DNA of 64,000 nucleotides from JBGSIC01 sp041751875 (GTDB lineage Bacteria > Bdellovibrionota > FAC87 > UBA2466 > JACKAF01): positions 120,707-184,706 of the forward strand of contig JBGSIC010000021.1 in assembly GCA_041751875.1 (NCBI GenBank). The letters are read 5' to 3'. Shown piece after piece: positions 1 to 8,655 of this stretch. The notes beneath the pieces are model-generated. The model searched no databases, had not been told where the DNA came from, and was given only the letters and a program-made list of their open reading frames with translations. The translations under genes were made by a program, and so were the position numbers. Within the stretch, counting starts at the first letter, position 1, and the number at the start of each line of letters is the position of its first letter.

Positions 1-82
1 GGGGCGCTGCGTTGGATGGGCGGAACGGAGCCTATCTTTTCAGTAGGCTTTTTGCGATCTCGCGCCATTCCTCGACTAAATT

Positions 83-1423
83 TTAAGGCAGCTCAAAGGC
101 GCCCGTGTCGTCGAGTTTCTGAATGAGCTCTGTCAGCTGTTGGACCGTGCCTTTATCAGAGCCATAGACTTTGTACCAACCTACTACCGTATCGGCATCC
201 TTAGTACGTTGCATTTCCTGCCCGTGGGCGTACTCAGGAGAAAATTCAATCATTACTCCTAAGGCGCGCGCTTTTTCTTCCACTTGGAGAAGGGGGGTCG
301 CATTAAATTTTTTCCCGCCGTCGGTACTCAAGAAAAGGGCGGACGCAAACTGCTTGCGCTCATAGAGACGGGGCTGATGCCTCAACTCCCAGGGCTTCCA
401 AAAAGAAAGGACATAAAGCTGACGGGGATCGCGTCCGGTCGCCGCAGTTTCCAAGGGAACATGTCCCCCACCGGGCAAACGTCCATTTGGATCAAGAGGA
501 ACAATTTCTCCATTAGGGAGAAGCATGAGCTCAATGTGAAGTGCGCCCACCTTCAGACCTAGGCGTCCCGCAATTTTTTCCGCAACCGCGATTAATCTTC
601 CCGCTAGCGGCTTTCGCGGATCCATCAACCAATCGGATTTATACCGATTGACCGCACCTTCGACTCTCGTGCGCTCGTACTTCCACACACCTGTCACGAT
701 AGGACGCCCTGGATGGATAATCAGATTCACGGCAAATTCTCTTCCCGACAAATAGGGCATTAGAATCATCCGTCGGTTTCGCCATTCGGAATGACGTAAC
801 TGAGAGAGTGCCTGGGCGGCTTCCAAAACATGCTCCGAATCGACAACAATTCCTCCGGTTGAACCAGAGGCAGAGGCAGGTTTCAAAAGAAGGGGACCCA
901 CCATTTTTTGTCCGGCAATCGCCAACTCATTCGGATCTACGGAGACCGCGTAGGGAGGCACGTACACTCCTTCCAAACCTTGTATCCGATCGTAAAAGTG
1001 CCCCTTATCTATAAGCGCAGGATTGAGGATGGGATCATTTGTTAAAATGGGATAACCCAGCGACGAAGACGCCTGTGCCAAGTATTGGTATTCAGGAATC
1101 CCGGTCCCCGATCCCAACACAAGAGCGTCGGGCGGAATGGGAAGCTGTCCTGCAAGAGTTTCCGCGTCATCGGGGCGACCAGAAAATTCAAAAGTCTCTT
1201 CGAACTGCTGGGGCTGAAAAGTTTTGAGAAAAAAGTCGGCAATATGCGAGGTGGGGCGGGGTTGGATGTGAAAGGGGTACCCGCCCAGGTCGCGAACTAC
1301 CTGGCCGAGGTCTTTGGCGGCAGAATAAGCCCCCACAATGTAAACGGCGCAGGGGTGTTGAAAAGCTCCAAAAACCGGAGTGCTCCACAAGAGAAAGAAA
1401 ACTATTTTAGTAAGTATTTTCAA
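83..1423 (-). CDS. ATP-grasp family protein with N-terminal signal peptide
   Basis: Predicted 446-residue ATP-grasp protein. Family features: a Rossmann-like start (VYIVGAYSAAKDLG, residues 27-40), Lys181 followed by a glycine/serine loop (SGSTGG, 186-191), GREFAVN (227-233), HIEL (296-299) and DPNGRLPGG (311-319), where family members usually place metal and ATP ligands. ATP-grasp enzymes ligate a carboxylate to an amine or thiol; the substrate here cannot be told. Oddly, the chain opens with a hydrophobic signal-like segment (residues 1-20, ending VFGA), although known family members work in the cytosol where ATP is available. The start is TTG with no clear ribosome binding site, and no later in-frame ATG or GTG keeps the first strand of the fold. 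Family confident, substrate and location uncertain. Confidence 0.7.
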   Translation of the reverse strand: MKILTKIVFFLLWSTPVFGAFQHPCAVYIVGAYSAAKDLGQVVRDLGGYPFHIQPRPTSHIADFFLKTFQPQQFEETFEFSGRPDDAETLAGQLPIPPDALVLGSGTGIPEYQYLAQASSSLGYPILTNDPILNPALIDKGHFYDRIQGLEGVYVPPYAVSVDPNELAIAGQKMVGPLLLKPASASGSTGGIVVDSEHVLEAAQALSQLRHSEWRNRRMILMPYLSGREFAVNLIIHPGRPIVTGVWKYERTRVEGAVNRYKSDWLMDPRKPLAGRLIAVAEKIAGRLGLKVGALHIELMLLPNGEIVPLDPNGRLPGGGHVPLETAATGRDPRQLYVLSFWKPWELRHQPRLYERKQFASALFLSTDGGKKFNATPLLQVEEKARALGVMIEFSPEYAHGQEMQRTKDADTVVGWYKVYGSDKGTVQQLTELIQKLDDTGAFELP

Positions 1424-1638
1424 GATATTAATGGGTGTTAGCTCTCGGAACGACGCACTGTATCACAAAGTCAAAACCTTCCTCAAGTCGCTACCTCGTA
1501 GCTCACTTTTGAGATTTTCTTGTGCTGTGAACGCGCAAAAGTGAGAGGCACGGTCCCCACTAAGCCTGCAATCCTTGGCACAATCTTTGTAGTTACCTCT
1601 TAGTGTGATCGTGGAAGGTCACATAGAGGGAGTTAAGG

Positions 1639-2463
1639 ATGAAAGGTGTTCGTGTTTTTCTGTCTGTCTTAAGTGTTCTGTCTGCTACGCCGTCCGTCGG
1701 TGATTCCTGCTGGTCCATCACGCAGGTAAGAAAACAACCCAACGAAAAGCCGTTTACGTTTACCACGCTTACCAACGGATCAAAGATGCGCATGAACTTC
1801 GCGCCGCAAGTGTTCGCGCTCTTCGATGGTAAAGATCTTTACTCCTGCGTAAAAACGCCCAAGGAGTGGATGTGCGAACTGGGGCTCGGTACCTCAGGAA
1901 TGTCGATGGCAAACGTTGCCGGAGGCCTAGGGTTAAAAACAAAAATCCAAACCGTCAAAGTCACCGATCTTCGCAAATCCGAAATCATCCAAGGGCAGTT
2001 TTGCCGTCATATCAAAGTGGATTCCTCGGTGGACATGAAAGGCTTTTTTGGAAACTCGACTTCAAAGGTTTCTGAGACAGGGTGCTACACAAAGGGCGCT
2101 GGTTTGGGAAAGGTTATCAGTCGTATGGGTGAACGGGCCCGCTTGATGGAAAAAGATCTCGTAGCCCCAGCTGCTGTATCGGAGTACCGCAAATCCGGGT
2201 CTTACGGTTACAGCCTGAAAACCGCAACGACGGTAAACGGAAAGCAAACAGGCACACTCGAAACCAATTCAATCAAGCGCGTGTCGTGCAATGCCGCTGA
2301 CTTTGTATTGCCACCGCATAAGTCGATGATGAAGGAGCTTGAAAAGTTAATGAAGCCTAAAAGTATGGCCAAAACCCAAGTTAAACCTCAGGCAAAAGCA
2401 CGGGCGAAGACGCATGCAGAAGATGCGATCAAAAACGTAGCTAAAAGCCTTCTCTCCTTCTAA
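1639..2463 (+). CDS. Secreted protein of unknown function with Lys/Ala-rich tail
   Basis: 274 residues, not recognised with certainty. An ATG start is preceded by GGGAG about 8 bases upstream. Residues 1-22 form a Sec signal peptide, so the protein is probably periplasmic. The mature part has several cysteines (about residues 24, 69, 79, 135, 148, 228), suggesting disulfides, and a beta-rich character loosely like the DUF4412 type of exported proteins. The last 40 residues are a basic, low-complexity repeat (KPKSMAKTQVKPQAKARAK) ending in a hydrophobic patch. It is followed by a strong hairpin terminator, so it is probably a single-gene unit. Confidence 0.75.
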   Translation: MKGVRVFLSVLSVLSATPSVGDSCWSITQVRKQPNEKPFTFTTLTNGSKMRMNFAPQVFALFDGKDLYSCVKTPKEWMCELGLGTSGMSMANVAGGLGLKTKIQTVKVTDLRKSEIIQGQFCRHIKVDSSVDMKGFFGNSTSKVSETGCYTKGAGLGKVISRMGERARLMEKDLVAPAAVSEYRKSGSYGYSLKTATTVNGKQTGTLETNSIKRVSCNAADFVLPPHKSMMKELEKLMKPKSMAKTQVKPQAKARAKTHAEDAIKNVAKSLLSF

Positions 2464-2491
2464 ATCCACCTAACCTCGAAAGAGGATCTCA

Positions 2492-2532
2492 AGGGGGCCC
2501 CGAGTTTAAGCTCCGGGCCCTCCTTCCTTTTC
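2492..2532 (+). terminator. Intrinsic terminator after the secreted protein gene
   Basis: A GC-rich hairpin (GGGGGCCC-CGAG, loop TTTAAG, CTC-CGGGCCC) is followed by a pyrimidine-rich tract with T runs (TCCTTCCTTTT). It lies 30 bases after the stop of the gene ending at 2463. Confidence 0.7.
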
Positions 2533-2597
2533 CACCTAATCCGCTTGACCTGGATTGGCCCCAAAAGTACGAATGAAGTACATGTTTGGGGGTTATT

Positions 2598-3179
2598 ATG
2601 GTGCGTTGGGTTTTGGGTTTTTCGCTCGTCCTAGCTTCGTTTTCTTTTGCAGATGAGCAGGTTTTACAACCTCTCTTTGAAAAGCATTTTCACAAACAAT
2701 ATGTATCAGGCCGCTGCGGCGACAACATCCGCCGCTTCGTTAAGGCTGTGGAGCGGGAATTCGCTTCTGCTTCTGATCTTGCGGTGGTTTCGCTGAACAA
2801 CCAAGGCTACAGCGTCTTTGGAATGATCAATGTCGAGAAGGCCAGAGGCCAGCGCTTCAATAAGCCCTGGGAGGGAGAAGCCAATTGGTACCACCACGTT
2901 TTTGCCATCGATCGCAATGGCAACGTCTATGACTTTGATTTTGAAAAGGAGCCTCGTATTGTTCCCTTTCACGAATACATCGACGAAATGTTTCTCATCG
3001 AACCTGAGTGCGAGAAACCGACTTACGGAGAGTTTTGCGCGGGGCGCGACAACAAGCTAAAGGATTATCTTTTAGAGTCTGTCGCTGGCGAAGCTGTTGC
3101 GAAGAACATCAACAAGGAGAACCCGATTAAGGTTTCTCTAGAGGAAGCCTACAAAGATTACCGCGTCCTCTTCCAGTAG
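2598..3179 (+). CDS. Exported Cys-His-Asp protein, possible protein-glutaminase-like enzyme
   Basis: 193 residues from the ATG at 2598, which sits behind a GGGGG tract; a TTG four codons earlier is less likely. Residues 1-18 form a signal peptide cut near SFADE. The mature part has a Cys (residue 40, in SGRCGDN), a WYHHVF motif (His99/100) and a VYDFDF strand (Asp112/114) in the order of a papain/transglutaminase-fold Cys-His-Asp triad. The H-V-F-x-I-D-x-x-G-x-x-Y-D-F-D layout resembles protein glutaminase (deamidase) domains. If so, it would deamidate or hydrolyse protein glutamine side chains outside the cytosol. The family match comes from motif spacing only. Confidence 0.55.
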   Translation: MVRWVLGFSLVLASFSFADEQVLQPLFEKHFHKQYVSGRCGDNIRRFVKAVEREFASASDLAVVSLNNQGYSVFGMINVEKARGQRFNKPWEGEANWYHHVFAIDRNGNVYDFDFEKEPRIVPFHEYIDEMFLIEPECEKPTYGEFCAGRDNKLKDYLLESVAGEAVAKNINKENPIKVSLEEAYKDYRVLFQ

Positions 3180-3193
3180 CCGTAACCCTGGGA

Positions 3194-3841
3194 CTACGTC
3201 CCGCGTACTTCGCCCCAAACCTCTTTGTGAAGCTGGGTCTGAAAGGTGAGGGCGAGAGGAGTTTCAAGCACCCATTCAGCGAGTTCTTTCTTTTCTACTT
3301 CCCCGAAGACAGGGGAGATGAGCACGGTGCACTTCTCATCCAAATGTTCCTTTTCGATAAGCGTCTTCGCCCAGTCAAAATCTTCTTTAGATGCGATTAC
3401 AAATTTAAGCTGATCCTGTGGGCGCACAAGCTGTAGGTTTTCCCAGCACATGTTGTCCGTCTCCCCGCTTCCAGGGCACTTCACATCGATGACCCGCACC
3501 ACTTCTTCGGGGACGTCTTTCACCGAAAAGCCCCCACCGGTTTCCAGTGAAACACGGTACCCGCGTGCGACAAGAGAACTTAGAAGAGGGTAGACGCCTT
3601 TTTGTCCCAAGGGCTCTCCACCCGTTACGCAAACATAGCGGGCAGGGTATTTGGACACTGCCTCCAGAATTTGATCTAGCGTAAAGCGTTTGCCTTCCCA
3701 AAAGGCGTAACGCGTATCGCACCAACGGCAGCGCATATTGCACGTAGCGGTGCGCACAAATGTGGTGGGTTTCCCAACCGACAGGCTTTCGCCCTGTAAG
3801 CTGTAGAAAATTTCATTAATTTTTAAAGCGACTTCTTTCAC
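3194..3841 (-). CDS. queE: 7-carboxy-7-deazaguanine synthase QueE
   Basis: Radical SAM enzyme that contracts the ring of 6-carboxytetrahydropterin to 7-carboxy-7-deazaguanine in queuosine and preQ0 synthesis. 215 residues, usual for the family. The iron-sulfur motif is CNMRCRWC (Cys34, Cys38, Cys41), with the family N-terminus EIFYSLQGES, the SAM-binding GGEP and SLETGG. It lies 24 bases after atpC on the same strand with no other queuosine genes nearby. The start is GTG. A small hairpin (ACCTC-GTTT-GAGGT, 3846-3859) covers the GAGG that would serve as its ribosome binding site, so translation may depend on readthrough from atpC. Confidence 0.9.
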   Translation of the reverse strand: MKEVALKINEIFYSLQGESLSVGKPTTFVRTATCNMRCRWCDTRYAFWEGKRFTLDQILEAVSKYPARYVCVTGGEPLGQKGVYPLLSSLVARGYRVSLETGGGFSVKDVPEEVVRVIDVKCPGSGETDNMCWENLQLVRPQDQLKFVIASKEDFDWAKTLIEKEHLDEKCTVLISPVFGEVEKKELAEWVLETPLALTFQTQLHKEVWGEVRGT

Positions 3842-3865
3842 CGAAACCTCGTTTGAGGTGTCAGG

Positions 3866-4243
3866 CTACCTAGCAACGTGCTGTCTTAAGATGGCTCTCT
3901 GGAGTTTGAGTTCGTATTTTTTGAAGTGTTCAGGAGGTAAGGTAGCGCCCATTTTCTCTTCTGCAATCTGCTGTGACTTCTTAGCACGCGCGACATCAAT
4001 CTCAGTCGACTCTTCGCAGGTTTCCGCAAGAAGCGTTACTGCCCCATCGCGTACTTCGACAAAGCCATAACTAACTGCAAATTTTCTTCCCGCAAAGGCC
4101 ACTTCACCCGTCGTCAAAGTCGAGACGAGATCCGCGTGCCCTTCGAGTATTTCCATTTCCCCTTTAGCACCCGGAAGCTTAATAGCCGACGCTTGAGCGC
4201 CTTCCACCATCTTACGTTGCGGGGTAACGATGTTAACTTGCAT
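3866..4243 (-). CDS. atpC: ATP synthase epsilon subunit
   Basis: Epsilon subunit of the F1 central stalk, which couples rotation to catalysis and inhibits ATP hydrolysis. 125 residues: an N-terminal beta sandwich (VNIVTPQRKMVEG, LPGAKGEMEILEGHADL) and a short C-terminal helical part. It is the last atp gene of the leftward block, 5 bases after atpD. Family start and length are normal. Confidence 0.93.
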   Translation of the reverse strand: MQVNIVTPQRKMVEGAQASAIKLPGAKGEMEILEGHADLVSTLTTGEVAFAGRKFAVSYGFVEVRDGAVTLLAETCEESTEIDVARAKKSQQIAEEKMGATLPPEHFKKYELKLQRAILRQHVAR

Positions 4244-4248
4244 AAGTC

Positions 4249-5661
4249 TTACGCACCTTGCAGTTTCGCGGCTTTTTCTAGCGCCTGCTCAATGGTTCCC
4301 ACCATGTAGAAGGCCGCTTCGGGCACGCTGTCGTGTTTGCCTTCCACGATTTCTTTGAAACCTTTTACGGTGTCCTTCACTTCTACGTACTGACCAGGGT
4401 TACCGGTGAACTGCTCTGCTACGAAGAAGGGTTGAGACAAGAATTTTTCCACCTTACGAGCGCGGGCCACGGTGAGCTTATCTTCTTCAGAAAGCTCGTC
4501 CATACCCAAGATCGCAATGATGTCTTGCAGATCTTTGTAGCGCTGCAACGTGCTCTGCACCTGGCGCGCAACCGAGTAATGATCGTCACCGACCATTTCA
4601 GGAGAGAGCAGGCGAGAGGTGGAAGCCAAAGGATCCACCGCCGGATAAATACCCTTTTCCGTAAGCGCACGAGACAAGTTCGTGGTCGCATCCAAATGCG
4701 CAAACGCGGTGGCCGGTGCGGGATCGGTGTAATCGTCCGCAGGTACGTAAATCGCTTGCACCGAAGTGACGGAACCTTTTTTGGTGGTCGTAATACGCTC
4801 TTGAAGAACGCCCATCTCAGTTTCCAGAGTTGGTTGGTAACCTACCGCGGAAGGAATACGTCCCAAAAGGGCGGATACTTCTGAACCTGCTTGGGTGAAT
4901 CGGAAAATGTTGTCGACGAAAAGAAGTACGTCCTGGCCTTCTTCATCGCGGAAGTACTCGGCAACTGTGAGAGCCGTGAGACCGACTCGCAAACGCGCAC
5001 CGGGTGGCTCGTTCATCTGGCCGTACACCAGAGCGGTTTTACTGATAACGCCGGACTCTTTCATTTCTGTCCAAAGATCGTTTCCTTCACGAGTTCGTTC
5101 GCCCACGCCGCCGAACACGGAGTAACCACCGTGCTGCTTGGCAATGTTGTGAATGAGCTCCATGATAAGAACAGTTTTACCTACGCCGGCACCACCGAAG
5201 AGACCGATTTTTCCGCCGCGAGCATAGGGGGCAAGAAGATCTACTACCTTAATACCGGTCACAAGCACTTGGGCTTCCGTGCTTTGATCCTCAAATTTCG
5301 GAGCATCACGGTGAATGGGATATTCTTTCTTCGCATTAATCGGGCCCATTTCGTCTACGGGCTCACCGATAACGTTCAAAATACGTCCGAGTACTTCAGG
5401 TCCCACCGGAACGGTAATTGCTTTGCCGGTGTCGCGCACTTTCATGCCGCGAACCAAACCTTCCGTGGAATCCATCGCGATACAGCGGGCCATTCCATCA
5501 CCAAGATGCTGGGCGACTTCCAGTGTGAGGTTGTCTTTCCGATCATCAATAGTGGGGTTAGTCAGCTTTAACGCGTTAAAGATCGAGGGCAAATTGCCAC
5601 CCGCAAACGATACGTCTACCGCCGGTCCCATTACTTGAGCGACTGTTCCAAAGGATTCCAT
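4249..5661 (-). CDS. atpD: ATP synthase beta subunit
   Basis: Catalytic beta subunit of F1-ATPase. 470 residues, the usual size. Walker A is GGAGVGKT (156-163), followed by GVGERTREGND and the Walker B strand LLFVDNIFRFTQAGSE, then ALLGRIPSAVGYQPTL, all hallmarks of beta. It sits between atpG and atpC in the F1 operon. The 61-base gap to atpG is the widest in the block and could carry its own translation signals. Large ORFs on the opposite strand are shadows of its codon use. Confidence 0.98.
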   Translation of the reverse strand: MESFGTVAQVMGPAVDVSFAGGNLPSIFNALKLTNPTIDDRKDNLTLEVAQHLGDGMARCIAMDSTEGLVRGMKVRDTGKAITVPVGPEVLGRILNVIGEPVDEMGPINAKKEYPIHRDAPKFEDQSTEAQVLVTGIKVVDLLAPYARGGKIGLFGGAGVGKTVLIMELIHNIAKQHGGYSVFGGVGERTREGNDLWTEMKESGVISKTALVYGQMNEPPGARLRVGLTALTVAEYFRDEEGQDVLLFVDNIFRFTQAGSEVSALLGRIPSAVGYQPTLETEMGVLQERITTTKKGSVTSVQAIYVPADDYTDPAPATAFAHLDATTNLSRALTEKGIYPAVDPLASTSRLLSPEMVGDDHYSVARQVQSTLQRYKDLQDIIAILGMDELSEEDKLTVARARKVEKFLSQPFFVAEQFTGNPGQYVEVKDTVKGFKEIVEGKHDSVPEAAFYMVGTIEQALEKAAKLQGA

Positions 5662-5722
5662 CTTCGACTCCTGTTTCTCTGTCCTAATTTTCGCTTCGCC
5701 ATGGTTCGTTCCCCAATGGCTT

Positions 5723-6601
5723 CTATCTCATTGCCTCGACGCCACCGACGATTTCCATGAGTTCCTTAGTAATGCCGGCCTGTCGGGCTTTGTTGTACTG
5801 CAACGTCAACTGATCGATCATTTCCGAAGCGTTCTTTGTCGCGCTTTCCATCGCCGACATACGCGCTCCGTGCTCGCTCGCCACAGATTCTAAAACCGCG
5901 CGATAAAGCTGGGTTTTAAAATGCCGGGGCACAATTTCCATTAATATCGCTTCGCGGGAAGGCTCATAGATGGGCTCAATGAGACTTTCCTTCGCTTCCG
6001 CTCTAAACTTTTTCACGGCGTCGGGAATTTCCACACCCACCGGAATGAACCGCTCGACGGTCACCTTCTGCGAAATCGCCGATTTAAATTCGTTGTAGAC
6101 CAAGTAAATCGCGTCAAACTTGCCTTCGGCGTAGCCGTTCATCACGCCCAGAGCGACTTCCGATACCGACTGGTAGCGCGCATCACCCAAAAGCCCCTTA
6201 TGGTAAGGCGCGTCCGTGAAGTCTGACTTAAAGTACTCAAACGCCTTTTTACCGATAAATTCCGCGCTCACTTCTTGGCCAAGCGCTTTGCGCTCGTCGA
6301 TAAACTTCTGAGCGGCCTTCATGATGCTTGCGTTGAAAGAACCGCAAAGACCGCGATCGCCTGCGAGAATCACCAGCTTCACGTGCTTTTCTTCGCGCAC
6401 CTCCAGCAGTGGATGACTCGCCCCTTTTTCGGCGAGGCCCAAAAGGATGGCGTAGATCCGATAAGCGTAAGGGCGCGCGCTAACGATGGCTTCCTGGGCG
6501 CGACGCAGTTTCGCCGCCGCCACAAGTTTCATCGCGCGCGTAATCTGACGAGTGCTCTTAACGCTCGAAATGCGCCGTCGAATGTCTTTTAAACTAGCCA
6601 T
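5723..6601 (-). CDS. atpG: ATP synthase gamma subunit
   Basis: Gamma subunit, the rotating central shaft of F1. 292 residues. Family signatures: the N-terminus MASLKDIRRRISSVKSTRQI followed by TRAMKLVAAAKLRRAQ, the central LAGDRGLCGSFN, and the C-terminal helix ending ITKELMEIVGG. It starts 3 bases after the atpA stop, so the two are probably translationally coupled. Confidence 0.97.
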   Translation of the reverse strand: MASLKDIRRRISSVKSTRQITRAMKLVAAAKLRRAQEAIVSARPYAYRIYAILLGLAEKGASHPLLEVREEKHVKLVILAGDRGLCGSFNASIMKAAQKFIDERKALGQEVSAEFIGKKAFEYFKSDFTDAPYHKGLLGDARYQSVSEVALGVMNGYAEGKFDAIYLVYNEFKSAISQKVTVERFIPVGVEIPDAVKKFRAEAKESLIEPIYEPSREAILMEIVPRHFKTQLYRAVLESVASEHGARMSAMESATKNASEMIDQLTLQYNKARQAGITKELMEIVGGVEAMR

Positions 6602-6604
6602 GCT

Positions 6605-8113
6605 TTAGACAAAAATCTCCCGGTACTCGGCTACGGCTTTATCCAAAGCGTTGGTGATGGTGTCATCGAGCACTTTCTTCTCACGAATTTGTGTGAGCAC
6701 ATCGCCGTACTTGCTCTCGACATAATCGCCGAAGCCTTTTTCAAATTCCGTGATGCGATCGGCAGGCACGCTGTCCAGTTTCCCGGTGGTCCCTACGTAA
6801 ATAATGACAACCTGCTTTTCCACGGGCAGCGGTTGGTACTGCGCCTGTTTCAGCACGTTCACCATGCGCTCGCCGCGAGTGAGCAAGTCTTGCGTGGATT
6901 TATCAAGATCCGAACCGAACTGCGCGAACGCCGCCATTTCGCGGTATTGCGCGAGGCTCAACCGCAGGTTACCAGCGACTTTTCTCATCGCCTTAATCTG
7001 CGCGCTACCACCTACGCGTGATACCGAGAGACCGACGTTAATCGCCGGGCGGATACCGGAATAAAAAAGTTCCGTATCCAAGAAAATCTGCCCGTCGGTG
7101 ATGGAAATGACGTTCGTGGGAATGTACGCCGAAACGTCACCTGCTTGCGTTTCAATAATGGGAAGCGCGGTCAAACTACCGCCACCTTCCGCATCGCTAA
7201 GTTTCGCGGCTCGTTCCAAAAGACGGCTGTGAATGTAGAACACGTCACCAGGATACGCTTCACGACCAGGCGGGCGGCGAAGAAGCAGCGAAAGCTGCCG
7301 ATACGCTTGAGCCTGTTTGGTCAAATCATCATAAACAATCAGAGCGTGTTTCCCGTTGTCGCGGAACCACTCGCCCATCGTTACACCCGAGTAGGGCGCA
7401 ATGTACTGCAAAGGCGCCTGTTGGCTCGCAGTCGCGGAAACCACAATCGTGTATTCCATCGCGCCGTGACTGCGAAGCTTCTCCACAACCTGCGCTACCG
7501 TCGACTGTTTCTGTCCGATGGCAACGTAAATGCAAAATACGTTTTTGCCTTTTTGGTTAATGATCGTATCAATCGCAATCGCGGTTTTACCCGTTTGGCG
7601 ATCACCAATGATCAACTCGCGCTGTCCACGACCAATCGGCACCATGGCATCAATCGCCTTGATCCCTGTTTGGAGGGGTTCCGAAACTGATTGGCGCTTT
7701 ACGATACCGGGCGCTTTAATTTCAATATTGCGGTTTTCTTTCGATTTGATCGGGCCCAAACCGTCAATGGGTTGGCCAAGGGCGTTTACCACGCGGCCGA
7801 CCATTTCCATACCGACGGGCACTTGCAAAATCTTTTGCGTGCGCTTTACCGTGTCGCCTTCTTTAATTTCGCTAGCACCACCAAATAGAGCAACACCGAC
7901 GCTTTCAGCTTCGAGGTTGAGCACCAGGCCGTAAATACCGCCTGAGAACTCCACCATTTCACCGGCCATCGCGTCCTGCAAACCGTATACGCGGGCCACA
8001 CCGTCACCGACGCTTAAGACCGTTCCGGTCTCAGCGACTTGTACGTCGCGATCGAATTCCTCGATCCTCTGTCTAATAATCTGGCTAATTTCATCCGCTC
8101 GTATGGTTTGCAT
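6605..8113 (-). CDS. atpA: ATP synthase alpha subunit
   Basis: Non-catalytic nucleotide-binding alpha subunit of F1. 502 residues, normal for the family. The P-loop GDRQTGKT is at 170-177, with the conserved stretches SVSEPLQTGIKAIDAMVPIG, LLRRPPGREAYPGDVFY and RPAINVGLSVSRVGG. Its start codon overlaps the atpH stop, so expression with the rest of the F1 block is expected. Confidence 0.98.
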   Translation of the reverse strand: MQTIRADEISQIIRQRIEEFDRDVQVAETGTVLSVGDGVARVYGLQDAMAGEMVEFSGGIYGLVLNLEAESVGVALFGGASEIKEGDTVKRTQKILQVPVGMEMVGRVVNALGQPIDGLGPIKSKENRNIEIKAPGIVKRQSVSEPLQTGIKAIDAMVPIGRGQRELIIGDRQTGKTAIAIDTIINQKGKNVFCIYVAIGQKQSTVAQVVEKLRSHGAMEYTIVVSATASQQAPLQYIAPYSGVTMGEWFRDNGKHALIVYDDLTKQAQAYRQLSLLLRRPPGREAYPGDVFYIHSRLLERAAKLSDAEGGGSLTALPIIETQAGDVSAYIPTNVISITDGQIFLDTELFYSGIRPAINVGLSVSRVGGSAQIKAMRKVAGNLRLSLAQYREMAAFAQFGSDLDKSTQDLLTRGERMVNVLKQAQYQPLPVEKQVVIIYVGTTGKLDSVPADRITEFEKGFGDYVESKYGDVLTQIREKKVLDDTITNALDKAVAEYREIFV

Positions 8114-8655
8114 TAGATTCCTCCGGCCAAAGTTTCTTTCATTTTATTTAGACGCGTCACTAGGGTTCCATCATAGGTGCGGCCTTCGGCGGTTACTCGG
8201 ATACCGCCAATCACCTTGGGATCCACTGTATAAACAGATTCGACGTCCTTTTTTAAAACGTCTTCAAACTTTTTTTCAATTTGCTTTCGCTCTTCGGTGT
8301 CCAGTTCTTCACGTGAGGCAACTTTAAGAAGAACCACTTCGTTGGCTTCCAAAATGAACTGCTTCAACGTTTCCGCGATGCCCGCAAGCTGCCCTAGACG
8401 TCTGGCGTGCGCAAGTACATTGAGCGTGCGACGAGTATCATCCGATAGCTGCGCTTTTTTCGAAAGTTCGGCGATGACCGCCACCGCGTCCTCGGCTGAG
8501 AAATTTCCACTGCTAAATACGCTTCGAAGATCGGCGGATTCCTGCGCCCAGCCTGCCACCGCGGCAAGTTCTTCGTGAATTTCAGTGCGCTTTTTCGCAT
8601 CGTCTTTTAAGTCAAAGATGGCGCGTGCGTAGCGGCTACTAACTTGTGTGGCCAT
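8113..8655 (-). CDS. atpH: ATP synthase delta subunit
   Basis: Delta (OSCP-type) subunit that joins F1 to the peripheral stalk. 180 residues with the typical start VSSRYARAIFDLKDD, helical N-domain, and C-terminal VDPKVIGGIRV with a GTLVTRLNKMKETL tail. It overlaps atpF by 17 bases upstream and atpA by one base downstream. Confidence 0.95.
   Translation of the reverse strand: MATQVSSRYARAIFDLKDDAKKRTEIHEELAAVAGWAQESADLRSVFSSGNFSAEDAVAVIAELSKKAQLSDDTRRTLNVLAHARRLGQLAGIAETLKQFILEANEVVLLKVASREELDTEERKQIEKKFEDVLKKDVESVYTVDPKVIGGIRVTAEGRTYDGTLVTRLNKMKETLAGGI

Noticed and set aside
1502..1545. CTCACTTTTG/CAAAAGTGAG inverted repeat between the first two genes
   Set aside because: The loop is 24 bases and there is no T run or known operator; it was not called.
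4333..5571. Two long open frames on the plus strand opposite atpD (183 and 226 residues)
   Set aside because: They lie wholly inside a well-conserved gene with strong codon bias; the predicted proteins show no recognisable domain.
7145..7690. Plus-strand open frame opposite atpA
   Set aside because: It is a shadow of the alpha-subunit gene, arginine-rich and without family features.
6361..8320. CACGTG hexamers in atpG and atpH
   Set aside because: The flanking bases do not match parS; such hexamers occur by chance.
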